Notes: generated from the sequence alone by a model not told the origin. Counted from the first letter of the stretch, positions 41,536 to 50,388 are shown. The stretch is DNA of 50,657 nt from UMGS1649 sp045659265 (GCA_045659265.1 JAZOWO010000059.1:1-50657); one strand, 5' to 3'. Program-made: numbers and translations.

Positions 41536-42309
41536 ATGGCAAAAAAACAATATACTCTTAGTGAATTACAAGAGGCTATGAAAACAAAACAAGCTTTTGA
41601 AGCTTATGTTGAAGATGTAGATGGTGAATACAATTTACATTGTATATTTGCAAATGATGTTAAAGGAATAGTTCCACGTGAGGAAGTTTCAACTGTAGTA
41701 GAAGATGATGGTAAGGTTGATGCTAACTTATGCATAAAGAAAAAAGGAAAAATAATGCAAGTTTGCATAAAAGAAATAATTGCAGAAGACGAACAAATAA
41801 AAAGAGTAATTTTATCTAGAAGGGAACTAGAATTAAAAGTTAGAAAATGGATGTATATGAATCTTAAACCTGGAATGAAACTTAAAGGTGTTGTAAGAGG
41901 ACTTACAGATTATGCAGCATTTATAGATGTTGGTGGTGGAGTAACAGCATTACTTAAGGTAGAAGATATCTCCCACGTAAGGATTCAAAAAGCATCAGAT
42001 AAATTAAAATTAGGACAAAGAATTCAAGCAGTTGTAAAAAAATATGATAGAGATACAGGAAGAATAGAAATGTCTCTAAAAGATGCTTTGGGTGGATTCG
42101 CTGAAAGAGTTAAGGCACTAAAAGAAGGCGAAGTAGAAGATGGTATTGTTAGAAGCAGAACAAAAACAGGTCTTCTTGTAGAACTAAAGAATAATCTTGT
42201 AGCAATGGCAGATCATGTAAGTGGAATAGAATATGGTCAAAAAGTATTGGTATATATAAAGAAAATAAATATAGAAAAAGAAAAAATAAAAGTAGAAATA
42301 ATTGGGTAG
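41536..42309 (+). CDS. S1 RNA-binding domain protein (ribosomal S1-like)
   Basis: This 257-residue protein has a first weak S1-like unit (AYVEDVDGEYNLHCIFANDVKGIVPREEV). A clear S1 domain follows at about 112-185: LKPGMKLKGVVRGLTDYAAF, VGGGVTALLKVEDISHVRI, LGQRIQAVVKKYDRDTGRIEMSLKD. A degenerate third unit follows (GEVEDGIVRSRTKTGLLVEL). Clostridia use such short S1-like proteins in RNA binding or translation. A possible TATAAT at 41512 precedes AAGGAGAAG. Confidence 0.85.
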   Translation: MAKKQYTLSELQEAMKTKQAFEAYVEDVDGEYNLHCIFANDVKGIVPREEVSTVVEDDGKVDANLCIKKKGKIMQVCIKEIIAEDEQIKRVILSRRELELKVRKWMYMNLKPGMKLKGVVRGLTDYAAFIDVGGGVTALLKVEDISHVRIQKASDKLKLGQRIQAVVKKYDRDTGRIEMSLKDALGGFAERVKALKEGEVEDGIVRSRTKTGLLVELKNNLVAMADHVSGIEYGQKVLVYIKKINIEKEKIKVEIIG

Positions 42310-42317
42310 GTAATAAT

Positions 42318-42632
42318 ATGGATAAAATAAAAACAATGTTTATGTCTTTACTGTGGTATACAGGCGCGCTGTTAGAAGTAGCGACAATACCTCTAAGTTT
42401 AGCAGTTTTGCATGAAATATCTATAACATATGAATGGTTTATTGCGTTAAAAAAATATCAGTACGTAGATGGTTTATATTATATAACAGCAGCTTTAACA
42501 ATGTTTATTTTTTCAATTCTTGTTATGATAAATAGACATAGAAAAAATTTAAATGAAATGTTATTAGCGCTTATATGTTTTATAGGGCAAGTAGTAGCAT
42601 TATCTGTAGTACTAATAGCAAAAATATATTAG
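42318..42632 (+). CDS. Small three-helix membrane protein, unrecognised
   Basis: This 104-residue protein has three hydrophobic helices (SLLWYTGALLEVATIPLSLAVL, YYITAALTMFIFSILVMI, LLALICFIGQVVALSVVLIA). It starts 8 nt after the S1 gene with a weak GGTAAT site. No domain recognised; position suggests co-transcription with the S1 protein. Confidence 0.65.
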   Translation: MDKIKTMFMSLLWYTGALLEVATIPLSLAVLHEISITYEWFIALKKYQYVDGLYYITAALTMFIFSILVMINRHRKNLNEMLLALICFIGQVVALSVVLIAKIY

Positions 42633-42641
42633 ATATTAACT

Positions 42642-42672
42642 ACTAGAATTAACTTCTAGTGTGTGATATAAT
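42642..42672 (+). promoter_or_regulatory. Operator-like inverted repeat and extended -10 promoter
   Basis: ACTAGAA (42642-42648) and TTCTAGT (42654-42660) flank a 5-nt loop in the -35 region of TGA-TATAAT (42664-42672), an extended -10. The perfect palindrome is well placed for a repressor. The downstream leader has two further hairpins: TTAAGAC/GTCTTAA (about 42679-42700) and GGCC-TAA-GGCC near 42710. Confidence 0.5.
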
Positions 42673-42755
42673 AAATATGTTAAGACTAAGTATGTCTTAA
42701 TAATATTGGGCCTAAGGCCAAACAGTATTAAAATTTTAATATGGAGGAATAAAAA

Positions 42756-43781
42756 ATGATTAATGATACAGAAGTAAAAACTAAGGTATCTCCTTTCGCA
42801 GTAAGGGAAAATGAAATTAAGGTTTTTGATGGTAAAGAAGGATTTGCATCAATAAATCAAGTAGTGTTTAAAATGGACCAAGGATATATTAACGAGAGTC
42901 ACATAAAAGCGCTAGAAGTAGTAAACGAATATGGATTTGTAACATCAAGACAAGTTACACAAGTATTAGAATCAAGAGGAAAACTTGACGATTTAGAAAA
43001 AGAAAAAAGACAAGATAAAGTTGCTAAATGGTTAGAAGATTTAACAAAATCTAAAGTGCTTTCTAGATATGCATTCGAAACAGCTTCAGGAAGAAGCTCA
43101 TATAGAGTATATGCTCTAGAAAAAATAGCTACATATATTCTTAAACAAAGAAATATTGTAACAAACTGGCAACCAACAGATAATACAAAACCAGCATACG
43201 CGTTAAAAAGAAAATTAGCTGGCAACCAAGTTGTTATAGCATATATGACAAAAGTTGGTGCATTCAAAGAAGCTGATCCAAATTTATTATTATTCTCTAA
43301 GAGATATAATGTTAAATTTAAACCAACAGGTGGAACAGTTAGACTTGAGGCTGATGGTAATGAGGTTAATTATGTATTTGAAGTTGTAAGAAGAAATGAA
43401 GATTGGCAAAATATGCTTGCTGAAAAATTACAACTATACGCAGATTTCTATGAAAACTTTGCTAAAAATGACGCAGGTTTCTACGAAGCACCACAAATAG
43501 TATTTGTTGGTGAAGATGTAAACCACAACGCAGAAATATTTAGAATAGCAAAGAAAATAGGATTTAATATAAAAGATGAAGATATGTACTTTACAACAGA
43601 TCTTCAACAATTAGAAGAAACATTAGAAAAATCTATAAGTGTTTTTGAATTTGATGCTGAAAACAATAAATATAAACTAACAGTTAAAAACTTAGATATA
43701 TTAAAACCAGGTGATGCATCAGAAATGGTTGCAACAAAACTTAAATCAAAAACATATAGTCCAAATGTTATAGTTGAATAA
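42756..43781 (+). CDS. Replic_Relax-like winged-helix protein (tentative)
   Basis: This 341-residue soluble protein begins, after 45 residues, with a winged-helix-like region (ALEVVNEYGFVTSRQVTQVLESRG...KVAKWLEDLTKSKVLSRYAF) and then a mixed alpha/beta domain (YNVKFKPTGGTVRLEADGNEVNYVFEVVRRNEDWQNMLAEKLQLYADFY). The order (winged helix, then nuclease-fold-like part) recalls replication-relaxation proteins linked to mobile elements. I am not certain of this. A structured leader and palindrome suggest tight regulation. AGGAGG precedes ATG. Confidence 0.5.
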   Translation: MINDTEVKTKVSPFAVRENEIKVFDGKEGFASINQVVFKMDQGYINESHIKALEVVNEYGFVTSRQVTQVLESRGKLDDLEKEKRQDKVAKWLEDLTKSKVLSRYAFETASGRSSYRVYALEKIATYILKQRNIVTNWQPTDNTKPAYALKRKLAGNQVVIAYMTKVGAFKEADPNLLLFSKRYNVKFKPTGGTVRLEADGNEVNYVFEVVRRNEDWQNMLAEKLQLYADFYENFAKNDAGFYEAPQIVFVGEDVNHNAEIFRIAKKIGFNIKDEDMYFTTDLQQLEETLEKSISVFEFDAENNKYKLTVKNLDILKPGDASEMVATKLKSKTYSPNVIVE

Positions 43782-43790
43782 TAGAATAAG

Positions 43791-43824
43791 AAAAGAAGAA
43801 CACTTAAATTTGTTCTTCTTTTTT
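43791..43824 (+). terminator. Terminator after the Replic_Relax-like gene
   Basis: AAAAGAAGAACA (43791-43802) with TGTTCTTCTTTT (43811-43822), T-run to 43824. Confidence 0.88.
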
Positions 43825-43864
43825 ATTTATATAAATTTTTATATAAATTACATATACATTAAAA

Positions 43865-44845
43865 TTATCTATTTAGTAATTTCTCAAGTATTTGCACAGC
43901 ATTTGTAGCAGCACCTTTTCTAATGTTATCTGCAACAACCCAAATGTTTAGACCGTATGGGACAGAGTAGTCTCTGCGTATTCTTCCAATAAATACTTCA
44001 TCTTTATCATTTGCAAATCCATTTAGTGGATATATGTTAAACCTAGTATCATCTAGAACAACTAAGTTTTCCATAGCTGAGAATTGTTGTAGTAATGTAG
44101 CCATTTCAAAATCTGTTTTTAGTTCAATGTTTATGGATTCTGAGTGGCAGTTCATAACAGGGACTCTAACACATGTTGCAGTTATATTTAGGTCATTGTT
44201 GTTTAATATTTTCCTTGTTTCATTTATCATTTTTACTTCTTCTTTAGTGTAACCATTTTCAAGGAATGTGTCTATGTGTGGTATACAGTTGCCATATATT
44301 TTATGCGGAAATTTTTCTTCTTTAAATCCATAAGAAGTATGCATTAAATCATCTATGCCTTTTTTACCAGCGCCAGATACCGCTTGGTAAGTAGAGTAGA
44401 CAATTCTTTTTATGCCGTAGTTTTTTTCTAGGACAGCAAGTGGTAACATTGCTTGGATAGTAGAACAGTTTGGATTTGCAATAAGTTTGTAGCCTTTTAT
44501 AGTATCGAAGTTTACTTCAGGCACAACTAACGGAACATCTTCATCCATTCTAAAAGCACTACTGTTATCTATAACTATTGTACCGTATTTTGTGAATTCT
44601 TTTGCATATTCTTTGGAAATATCTGAACCAGCTGAGAATAGAGCGTAAGTGAAGCTCTGTGACGGAATTTCAGGCGTTAATTCTTCTACGACGTATTCTT
44701 TATCCATAAAGTGTATTTTCTTGCCTTTTGAGTTTTTAGAAGCAAATAGATAGTATTTGTCTATTTTAAGATTTTTTTCTTCAAGTATCTTTAGAAATGT
44801 ACTACCAACAAGACCGGTAGCACCAACAATTGCACATGTTATCAT
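43865..44845 (-). CDS. asd: Aspartate-semialdehyde dehydrogenase
   Basis: This 326-residue enzyme reduces aspartyl phosphate to aspartate semialdehyde for lysine, threonine, methionine and diaminopimelate. Motifs: CAIVGATGLVGSTFL (NADPH), FSAGSDISKEYA, NPNCSTIQ with the catalytic Cys near 126, YQAVSGAGKKGIDDL and RVPVMNCHSESI. The SD AGGGTG lies within the 3-prime arm of a 12-bp hairpin. It is downstream of the RluA-family gene with 41 nt between them. Confidence 0.96.
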   Translation of the reverse strand: MITCAIVGATGLVGSTFLKILEEKNLKIDKYYLFASKNSKGKKIHFMDKEYVVEELTPEIPSQSFTYALFSAGSDISKEYAKEFTKYGTIVIDNSSAFRMDEDVPLVVPEVNFDTIKGYKLIANPNCSTIQAMLPLAVLEKNYGIKRIVYSTYQAVSGAGKKGIDDLMHTSYGFKEEKFPHKIYGNCIPHIDTFLENGYTKEEVKMINETRKILNNNDLNITATCVRVPVMNCHSESINIELKTDFEMATLLQQFSAMENLVVLDDTRFNIYPLNGFANDKDEVFIGRIRRDYSVPYGLNIWVVADNIRKGAATNAVQILEKLLNR

Positions 44846-44850
44846 AAAAT

Positions 44851-44879
44851 CACCCTACAACATTTTATGCTGCAGGGTG
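44851..44879 (-). promoter_or_regulatory. Hairpin that sequesters the asd ribosome binding site
   Basis: On the minus strand CACCCTGCAGCA pairs with TGTTGTAGGGTG around loop TAAAA: 12 bp with two G-T pairs. The second arm contains AGGGTG, 5 nt before the asd ATG. When formed it would hide the SD, giving translational control or coupling to upstream translation. Confidence 0.6.
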
Positions 44880-44886
44880 TAATTTA

Positions 44887-45789
44887 TTAATGTTTTAATA
44901 ATCCGTGTATTTTTTCTAATACAGTATCTTTAATATCTATTGTTACGTTATTTAGATAGTAAAGAGAAGATTCTTTAGGCAAACTAAATGTATATTTAGA
45001 AGCATAAAGTACTTGTGTATATAACTTAAATTTAGCATTTATTTCGTTAGTGGAATATTTAGAATCTCCAATAACAGGACAGTCTAAAAACTTCATATGT
45101 GCGCGTATTTGGTGTGTTCTTCCTGTGTATAACTTAACGGATAAAATACTTGCATTAAGTTTTTTATTGTATTCCACTAAGGAATATTCTGTAATACATG
45201 ACTTGCTTCCTGGAACGTTTTTAGTAAGTACTTTAGAATAACCGTTATCCTCTGTAATGTAGTGTGAAAGCTTAGCAGAATCTTTAGCTGGTTTGCCATA
45301 TACAAGAGTAAGATACTCTTTGTGTATATTGTTGTTTTTGAAAGCTTCTAGAAGTTGTTCATGAGCTTCTTTAGTTTTAGCAAATACAACTAAGCCTTCT
45401 GTATTTGTATCTAATCTATGACATATAACTGCTTTAGGCTTTTCTTTCTTTACAATTTCATCAAAGTATACTTTAGATACTTCACGTTTATCTTTGCCCA
45501 GAGTAGAGACAACCCCTTTAGGTTTATATGCAACTAATATATTTTCATCTTCATAAGCATAGAAGATATTTGTATCCATACCAAATAATATGTTATCTGT
45601 AAGATAAACTTGAACTTCTTCACCGGGAGTTACAAGGTAGTCTTTAGTTACACGAACTCCGTTTACTTTAACATCTTTTACTCTAAATACTTTATTTAAA
45701 GAAGAATTGCTTAAACGTGGGAATTCTTTCTTTAATACATATGTTATATCTTTATTATTATATTTTTCTTTTATCTTAAAACTTCTCAT
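44887..45789 (-). CDS. RluA-family 23S rRNA pseudouridine synthase
   Basis: ATG 45789 (MRSFKIKEKYNN) is chosen, since the longer frame to 45825 includes the promoter. The 300-residue protein has an S4 domain (LKKEFPRLSNSSLNKVFRVKDVKVNGVRV) and the catalytic motif VICHRLDTNTEGLVVFAK with the active Asp, then LYTGRTHQIRAHM. Its target uridine cannot be told from sequence. The promoter position implies a leaderless mRNA. Confidence 0.92.
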   Translation of the reverse strand: MRSFKIKEKYNNKDITYVLKKEFPRLSNSSLNKVFRVKDVKVNGVRVTKDYLVTPGEEVQVYLTDNILFGMDTNIFYAYEDENILVAYKPKGVVSTLGKDKREVSKVYFDEIVKKEKPKAVICHRLDTNTEGLVVFAKTKEAHEQLLEAFKNNNIHKEYLTLVYGKPAKDSAKLSHYITEDNGYSKVLTKNVPGSKSCITEYSLVEYNKKLNASILSVKLYTGRTHQIRAHMKFLDCPVIGDSKYSTNEINAKFKLYTQVLYASKYTFSLPKESSLYYLNNVTIDIKDTVLEKIHGLLKH

Positions 45790-45796
45790 AGATAAG

Positions 45797-45825
45797 ATTA
45801 TACAATAAAAGACAAAAATTTGCAA
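45797..45825 (-). promoter_or_regulatory. Promoter giving a leaderless rlu transcript
   Basis: Minus strand TTGCAA (45825-45820), 17 nt, TATAAT (45802-45797), then only 7 nt to the ATG. The expected start site falls at or next to the ATG, and there is no Shine-Dalgarno. Confidence 0.7.
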
Positions 45826-45846
45826 TAAATCCAGTGTATTCTAAGG

Positions 45847-45875
45847 TTGCAAAGGTGTCTAAAATATTGTATAAT
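45847..45875 (+). promoter_or_regulatory. Promoter of the O-antigen-ligase-like gene
   Basis: TTGCAA (45847-45852), 17 nt, TATAAT (45870-45875), divergent from the rlu promoter 22 nt away. Confidence 0.78.
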
Positions 45876-45903
45876 TTAGGCATTGAAGGGTACAGGAGAT
45901 TTA

Positions 45904-48456
45904 ATGGAAAACACAAGAACGAACAGACTTATGATAAAAATTACAGGTGTATTAGATATACTAATATGCTTGCTTCTTTGTATCTCTTCGCTATATAAAG
46001 GTGGATTTTACAAGATAGATTCGTTATTTATTAATCTTGTATTGTGTGCTTTAGGTTTAGTATGTTTGGGTGTAAAACTTGTATTAAATATACGAGACAA
46101 CAAGGTTATTACAAAGAGTAAACTTGGTACATTAATAGATATAACAATGTTAGCAATGCCGCTAGCATACTTTATGCCTATATTATTTAATACCCAAGCC
46201 AGTGCTGAGTCTGCTATATTTGAACTTACTAGATATGTTAATTTAACAATAGTATATTTTATAGCAAGATCAAGCAAGAATCCTAAAATATATGTAAACG
46301 CGTTTGTATTAATGGCAACAGTGGTTGCAATACTTGGAATAGATGAAATAACATTTAGAGGTTTTGAAGATTTTCTAAATAGATATTCTATGGGATATTT
46401 AGAGCAACCTAATAATAGAATTTCTTCAACATTACAATATGCTAATATAACAGCACTGATATTTTTAATAGGAAGTGGAGTGCTACAAAATAAATTAATA
46501 AGAAATATTAACTGCATGAAAACAAATGAGGCAGTAGGGCTTAGAGTTCTAAATGTGTTCGAGATGTTTGGTAGTATATTTTTAGCAACAACTGTAATAC
46601 TTACTGGTTCTAGAATGAATATATTAATGCTAGTATTATTAGGAATAATATATATATGGTATTTAAGTAAAAAGAAAGAATACAGGAATATTCCAACTAT
46701 ACTTTTAATAGTTGTATCAGCATTTATATTAGTAGCTAAAATAGATGGATATGTATTATCTCAAGAATATGTAAAAGTAGCCTTGTTATATGCGTTAACA
46801 TTTGTTTTAAGTGTAATTTACATAGCAATGCTCGATGCATTAAATGGTAGAGTAAATATTAATTTAGATAAGATAAAATTAAGAAAAAAATTAAGTATAC
46901 CTGGAGTAATAATATTAGTAGTATTAGCTTTAGTTATACTTGGTGTTATAACAGTTCCTTGCGACTTAATATTAAATAGTAAAAAAGATAAAGCAATAGA
47001 AATTAATAGAAATATATACGGAGATTTTGAAGGGGAATATAAAATCTCGTTTGATATAGGCTTTGAGGGTGATGGCGCTTACCATATAATGCTTTATGAA
47101 ATAGATGAAGAATTCAATAAAACACAAATCAAATATTTGGATTATACTAAAGTAAAGAATGGTAAATATACAGACACAATCGAAGTATCAGATAATATAC
47201 AAAGATTGCAAATTATGCTAAAAGCAACAAATGCGAAGGTTAAAATTAATGATTTTAGAATAGGTGATGAAAAGATTGTATTATCTTATTTATTCCTACC
47301 AGATAATTTGGTATTTAGAATTAAAGATACATTAACTAAAGATTCTAATAATTTACTTAGATTAGAATATTATAAAGATTCGTTTAAGTTGTTTGCTAAG
47401 TCACCAATATTTGGTCATGGTGGAGAAGGATTTAAGGCAAGGTATCAAGAGGTTCAGACTAAATACTATATTTCTTCAGAATGTCATAGTGTACCAATTC
47501 AAATGCTTGTAGAAGTGGGAATTGTAGGATTCGCAATATATTTAACGATGATGGTTGCAACATATTTAATAATATTTAAGTTGTTAAAAGGTAAATGTGA
47601 AAATGCAGTTGCATATTTATTAATGTTTACAATATATAACATAACTGCTTTATTTGATTTGGTTTTTTCATATGGCATTATGATTAATATCTATGGAATA
47701 ATTATTGGTATTATAGTAAATGAATATAAAACAAAGTATATAACTAAAGAGGATGAATACGAGTTAGACAATAAATCTGATTTAGGACTTGTAAAAATAG
47801 GAGTGCTTTCAATTAGTTTTATGGCTCTTATTATAGTAACACTTCATTCATTTAACATGTATAAAGCTAGTATGATAATACTTCCACAAGAAGCTGATGA
47901 AGAAGTAAGCCTATCTTATGAAAGAGTTGGATTATTAGAAAATAAAGTTAAGCTAGATAAGCACAATGCGGCATATATTTCAGATTTAATAAATGAGTAT
48001 AAAAATCATATATATTTGCTTAATAATGTATATATAACAACCGGTATAGAAGAAGATAGAGAAACCTTGAAAAATGAAATGTATAATTATTTAGCAAAAG
48101 AAAAAGAAGTAATAGACAGCCTAATAGAATATGAATATTATAATAAATATGCTTTAGAAATGGCTGCAAGATGCTATTTTGAGAATTATCTAGATTTTTC
48201 TAATATATATTATTATAACTTTAAGGATAAAGAGATAGCATATGTGTTCTATGTTGGTTATGCAATAAAGCTAACAAAGCGAATAGTAGAAATAGGACCG
48301 GTAAACAAAGTGGCTATAGAATCTGCAAGAGCGTTATATGAAAAATATATACCAATTATAGAAAAACATAGTTTGCAAATTTCAAGCGACATGTTAGCAT
48401 CAGCGGTTCAAGATATGAAAAATGAATTAGAACAATTAAAAAACAAGATGGATTAA
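45904..48456 (+). CDS. O-antigen ligase/polymerase-like (Wzy/WaaL) membrane protein
   Basis: ATG 45904 with AGGAG at 45895 is preferred to TTG 45883. The 850-residue protein has about 12 membrane helices and a central extracellular loop. Family signs: NNRISSTLQYANITALIFL, GSRMNILMLVLL, and after the loop GHGGEGFKARYQEVQTKYY then ECHSVPIQMLVEVGIVGF. A long C-terminal soluble helical region follows (about 680-850). It should ligate or polymerise a lipid-linked glycan at the surface; it could also glycosylate pilins. Confidence 0.8.
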   Translation: MENTRTNRLMIKITGVLDILICLLLCISSLYKGGFYKIDSLFINLVLCALGLVCLGVKLVLNIRDNKVITKSKLGTLIDITMLAMPLAYFMPILFNTQASAESAIFELTRYVNLTIVYFIARSSKNPKIYVNAFVLMATVVAILGIDEITFRGFEDFLNRYSMGYLEQPNNRISSTLQYANITALIFLIGSGVLQNKLIRNINCMKTNEAVGLRVLNVFEMFGSIFLATTVILTGSRMNILMLVLLGIIYIWYLSKKKEYRNIPTILLIVVSAFILVAKIDGYVLSQEYVKVALLYALTFVLSVIYIAMLDALNGRVNINLDKIKLRKKLSIPGVIILVVLALVILGVITVPCDLILNSKKDKAIEINRNIYGDFEGEYKISFDIGFEGDGAYHIMLYEIDEEFNKTQIKYLDYTKVKNGKYTDTIEVSDNIQRLQIMLKATNAKVKINDFRIGDEKIVLSYLFLPDNLVFRIKDTLTKDSNNLLRLEYYKDSFKLFAKSPIFGHGGEGFKARYQEVQTKYYISSECHSVPIQMLVEVGIVGFAIYLTMMVATYLIIFKLLKGKCENAVAYLLMFTIYNITALFDLVFSYGIMINIYGIIIGIIVNEYKTKYITKEDEYELDNKSDLGLVKIGVLSISFMALIIVTLHSFNMYKASMIILPQEADEEVSLSYERVGLLENKVKLDKHNAAYISDLINEYKNHIYLLNNVYITTGIEEDRETLKNEMYNYLAKEKEVIDSLIEYEYYNKYALEMAARCYFENYLDFSNIYYYNFKDKEIAYVFYVGYAIKLTKRIVEIGPVNKVAIESARALYEKYIPIIEKHSLQISSDMLASAVQDMKNELEQLKNKMD

Positions 48457-48476
48457 ATCCATCTTGTTTTTTAGTG
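48441..48476. terminator. Bidirectional terminator
   Basis: AAACAAGATGGATT (from 48441) with AATCCATCTTGTTT, T-run on the plus strand. It contains the stop codon of the preceding gene and faces the convergent gene ending at 48482. Confidence 0.85.
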
Positions 48477-48481
48477 TTTAA

Positions 48482-48895
48482 TTATGCATATGGGTTTGCT
48501 TCTCTTAACTGTTCTTTTAGAGAATAGAACACGTTTACGTAAGATACGCCAGGTTCGGTGGTTTTGTAGGTTTCGTCGAGTCTACTAAGCATAGGTTCAA
48601 TTCTACGTTCGAGATTGGTAAGTTTGTTTAAGAAATCTAGTTGGGTCATACTTTCGGTTTCAATTCTAAACTTATCATCGTAGTATTTAAACTCAAACGG
48701 AGTAGTGTAACCTATATGATGTGCTTCTGCATATTCTTTTCTTAACTTAAATACTTTGAAGTCATATGAGAAAATCTCAACTTTTTCTTGAAAATCTTTT
48801 TTAATAGATTTGCCGCCAAACAACGGCTTAATACCATACTTGTAGAAAGCGAAGGCTATAAAACCAATTACAAAAAAGACAAAAAATTCGATCAT
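48482..48895 (-). CDS. Membrane-anchored hypothetical protein, 137 residues
   Basis: One N-terminal helix (EFFVFFVIGFIAFAFYKYGI) is followed by a soluble charged domain (FSYDFKVFKLRKEYAEAHHIGY, LDFLNKLTNLERRIEPMLSRLDETY). No family recognised. AAGGAGAATT precedes the ATG on the minus strand. It stands alone, convergent with the ligase-like gene. Confidence 0.7.
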   Translation of the reverse strand: MIEFFVFFVIGFIAFAFYKYGIKPLFGGKSIKKDFQEKVEIFSYDFKVFKLRKEYAEAHHIGYTTPFEFKYYDDKFRIETESMTQLDFLNKLTNLERRIEPMLSRLDETYKTTEPGVSYVNVFYSLKEQLREANPYA

Positions 48896-49019
48896 TTTTA
48901 ATTCTCCTTAAATATTAATTATTAGGTGGTTTCAAAACTTATGGTAACATTATATCACACAAAAGCCTAAAAGTCACGATTTTTGTTCTAAAAGTTATAT
49001 TAAAACAGTAACTTTTCAT

Positions 49020-49048
49020 TTGACAAATTAAATTACTTATATTACAAT
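49020..49048 (+). promoter_or_regulatory. Promoter of the YmdB-like gene
   Basis: TTGACA (49020-49025), 17 nt, TACAAT (49043-49048). Confidence 0.72.
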
Positions 49049-49068
49049 ATCTACGAAGGAGAATTAAA

Positions 49069-49854
49069 ATGAAATTTTTAATAATAGGAGATATAGTTGG
49101 AGCAAGTGGAGTAAATGCACTTAAAAGACATGTTCCAGATATAGTAAAGAACGAAGGAATAGATTTTATAATAATAAATGGAGAAAACTCTACAGGTGGT
49201 AGGGGAATAAAAGATAAAGAATTAAATGAGTTATACGCTGTTGGTGCAGATGTTGTAACAATGGGAAATCATATATATTATAGAAAAGAAGCCAGAGAAT
49301 TATATAAATACGAAAAAAGACTTTTAATACCAGGTAATGTAACAAACCTTGAAGGAAAAGGATCTGTTGTAATAGAAAAGAATGGTGTTAAAGTTGGTGT
49401 AATGAACCTTCTTGGTAAAGTACACTTAGGAGAAATAAATAATGAGTTTGTAGCATGTCCATTTAAGACTGCAAGAGAGCTTGTAGATGGTCTAAAGAAA
49501 GAAAATGTAGACTATATATTCTTAGATTTCCATGCAGAAGCAACAGCAGAAAAAATAGCTATGGGTAATTACTTAAAGAATGAAGCAACATGCGTTTTTG
49601 GAACACATACTCACGTACAAACTGCAGATGAAAGAATTTTTGATACAGGTATGGCATATATAACTGATGTTGGTATGACAGGACCAGACGATAGTGTTTT
49701 AGGTCTTAGAACAGACATTGCAGTAGCAAGATTTGTAACTGGAGAAAAGATAAAATATGAATGTAGCACTAACAAAGCAACACTACATAGTATTATTGTA
49801 GAGACAGACGATACAACTAAAAAAGCAATTAGTATTAAGAGATATAATGTATAA
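49069..49854 (+). CDS. ymdB: YmdB-family metallophosphoesterase
   Basis: This 261-residue protein has the family motifs: FLIIGDIVGASGVNAL, FIIINGENSTGGRGI, ADVVTMGNHIYY (family usually GNHTWD), LLIPGNVTN, YIFLDFHAEATAEKIAMG and VFGTHTHVQTAD. YmdB hydrolyses cyclic nucleotides in Bacillus and affects motility and biofilm choice, which is relevant beside pilus genes. The metal-binding Asp, Asn and His residues are all present. AAGGAGAAT precedes ATG. Confidence 0.92.
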   Translation: MKFLIIGDIVGASGVNALKRHVPDIVKNEGIDFIIINGENSTGGRGIKDKELNELYAVGADVVTMGNHIYYRKEARELYKYEKRLLIPGNVTNLEGKGSVVIEKNGVKVGVMNLLGKVHLGEINNEFVACPFKTARELVDGLKKENVDYIFLDFHAEATAEKIAMGNYLKNEATCVFGTHTHVQTADERIFDTGMAYITDVGMTGPDDSVLGLRTDIAVARFVTGEKIKYECSTNKATLHSIIVETDDTTKKAISIKRYNV

Positions 49855-49884
49855 AAATATTTCTACATTTTCCGACAATACCTA

Positions 49885-49913
49885 TTGAATAAAAAAATCT
49901 TATTAGATATAAT
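49885..49913 (+). promoter_or_regulatory. spoVS promoter
   Basis: TTGAAT (49885-49890), 17 nt, TATAAT (49908-49913). Confidence 0.72.
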
Positions 49914-49950
49914 AAGGGTGTAGTAAATACGAGGTACAAAGGAGGAATAT

Positions 49951-50220
49951 ATGGAAATATTAAAAGTATCAGCAAAGTCTAGTCCTAATGGAGTAGCAGG
50001 TGCAATTGCAGGATTGGTAAAAGAAAACGGTAAAGTTGAAGTACAAGCTATAGGAGCGGGAGCAGTAAATCAAACAGTTAAAGCAGTAACAATCGCTAGA
50101 GGATTTATGGTTCAATCAGGAATGGACATAGTATGTTCACCATCATTTACAGAAGTAACAATAGATGGAGCAGAAAAAACTGGAATTAGATTCACAGTAG
50201 AACCAAAAACTTTAGTATAA
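49951..50220 (+). CDS. spoVS: Stage V sporulation protein S
   Basis: This 89-residue protein is highly conserved: EILKVSAKSSPNGVAGAIAG, VEVQAIGAGAVNQTVKAVTI, ARGFMVQSGMDIVCSPSFTE. SpoVS is an Alba-like small protein that influences septation and coat assembly in sporulation. The ymdB-spoVS order is common in Firmicutes. AGGAGG precedes ATG. Confidence 0.97.
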   Translation: MEILKVSAKSSPNGVAGAIAGLVKENGKVEVQAIGAGAVNQTVKAVTIARGFMVQSGMDIVCSPSFTEVTIDGAEKTGIRFTVEPKTLV

Positions 50221-50238
50221 CAATATATTGAAATTAAG

Positions 50239-50269
50239 ACGAGAAAGAGGATAATTCTTTCTCGTTTTT
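50239..50269 (+). terminator. Terminator after spoVS
   Basis: ACGAGAAAGA (50239-50248) with TCTTTCTCGT (50256-50265), T-run to 50269. Confidence 0.92.
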
Positions 50270-50270
50270 C

Positions 50271-50299
50271 TTGACATTAAAAAATAAAATGAGTATAAT
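50271..50299 (+). promoter_or_regulatory. tRNA promoter, consensus
   Basis: TTGACA, exactly 17 nt, TATAAT: both hexamers perfect, ending 14 nt before the mature tRNA. Confidence 0.92.
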
Positions 50300-50313
50300 A
50301 GTAATTGTCTTAA

Positions 50314-50388
50314 GGCCCATTGGTCAAGCGGTTAAGACGCGGCCCTCTCAAGGCCGAATCATGGGTTCGATTCCCGTATGGGTCACCA
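50314..50388 (+). tRNA. tRNA-Glu (anticodon CTC)
   Basis: Acceptor GGCCCAT (50314-50320) pairs with ATGGGTC (50378-50384), discriminator A, CCA encoded. D-arm GTC...GAC; anticodon stem CGGCC/GGCCG with loop CTCTCAA gives CTC at 50347-50349, reading GAG; T-arm ATGGGTTCGATTCCCGT. The body is that of bacterial tRNA-Glu. A normal 7-nt anticodon loop, so it is not the postulated frameshifting tRNA. Confidence 0.94.
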
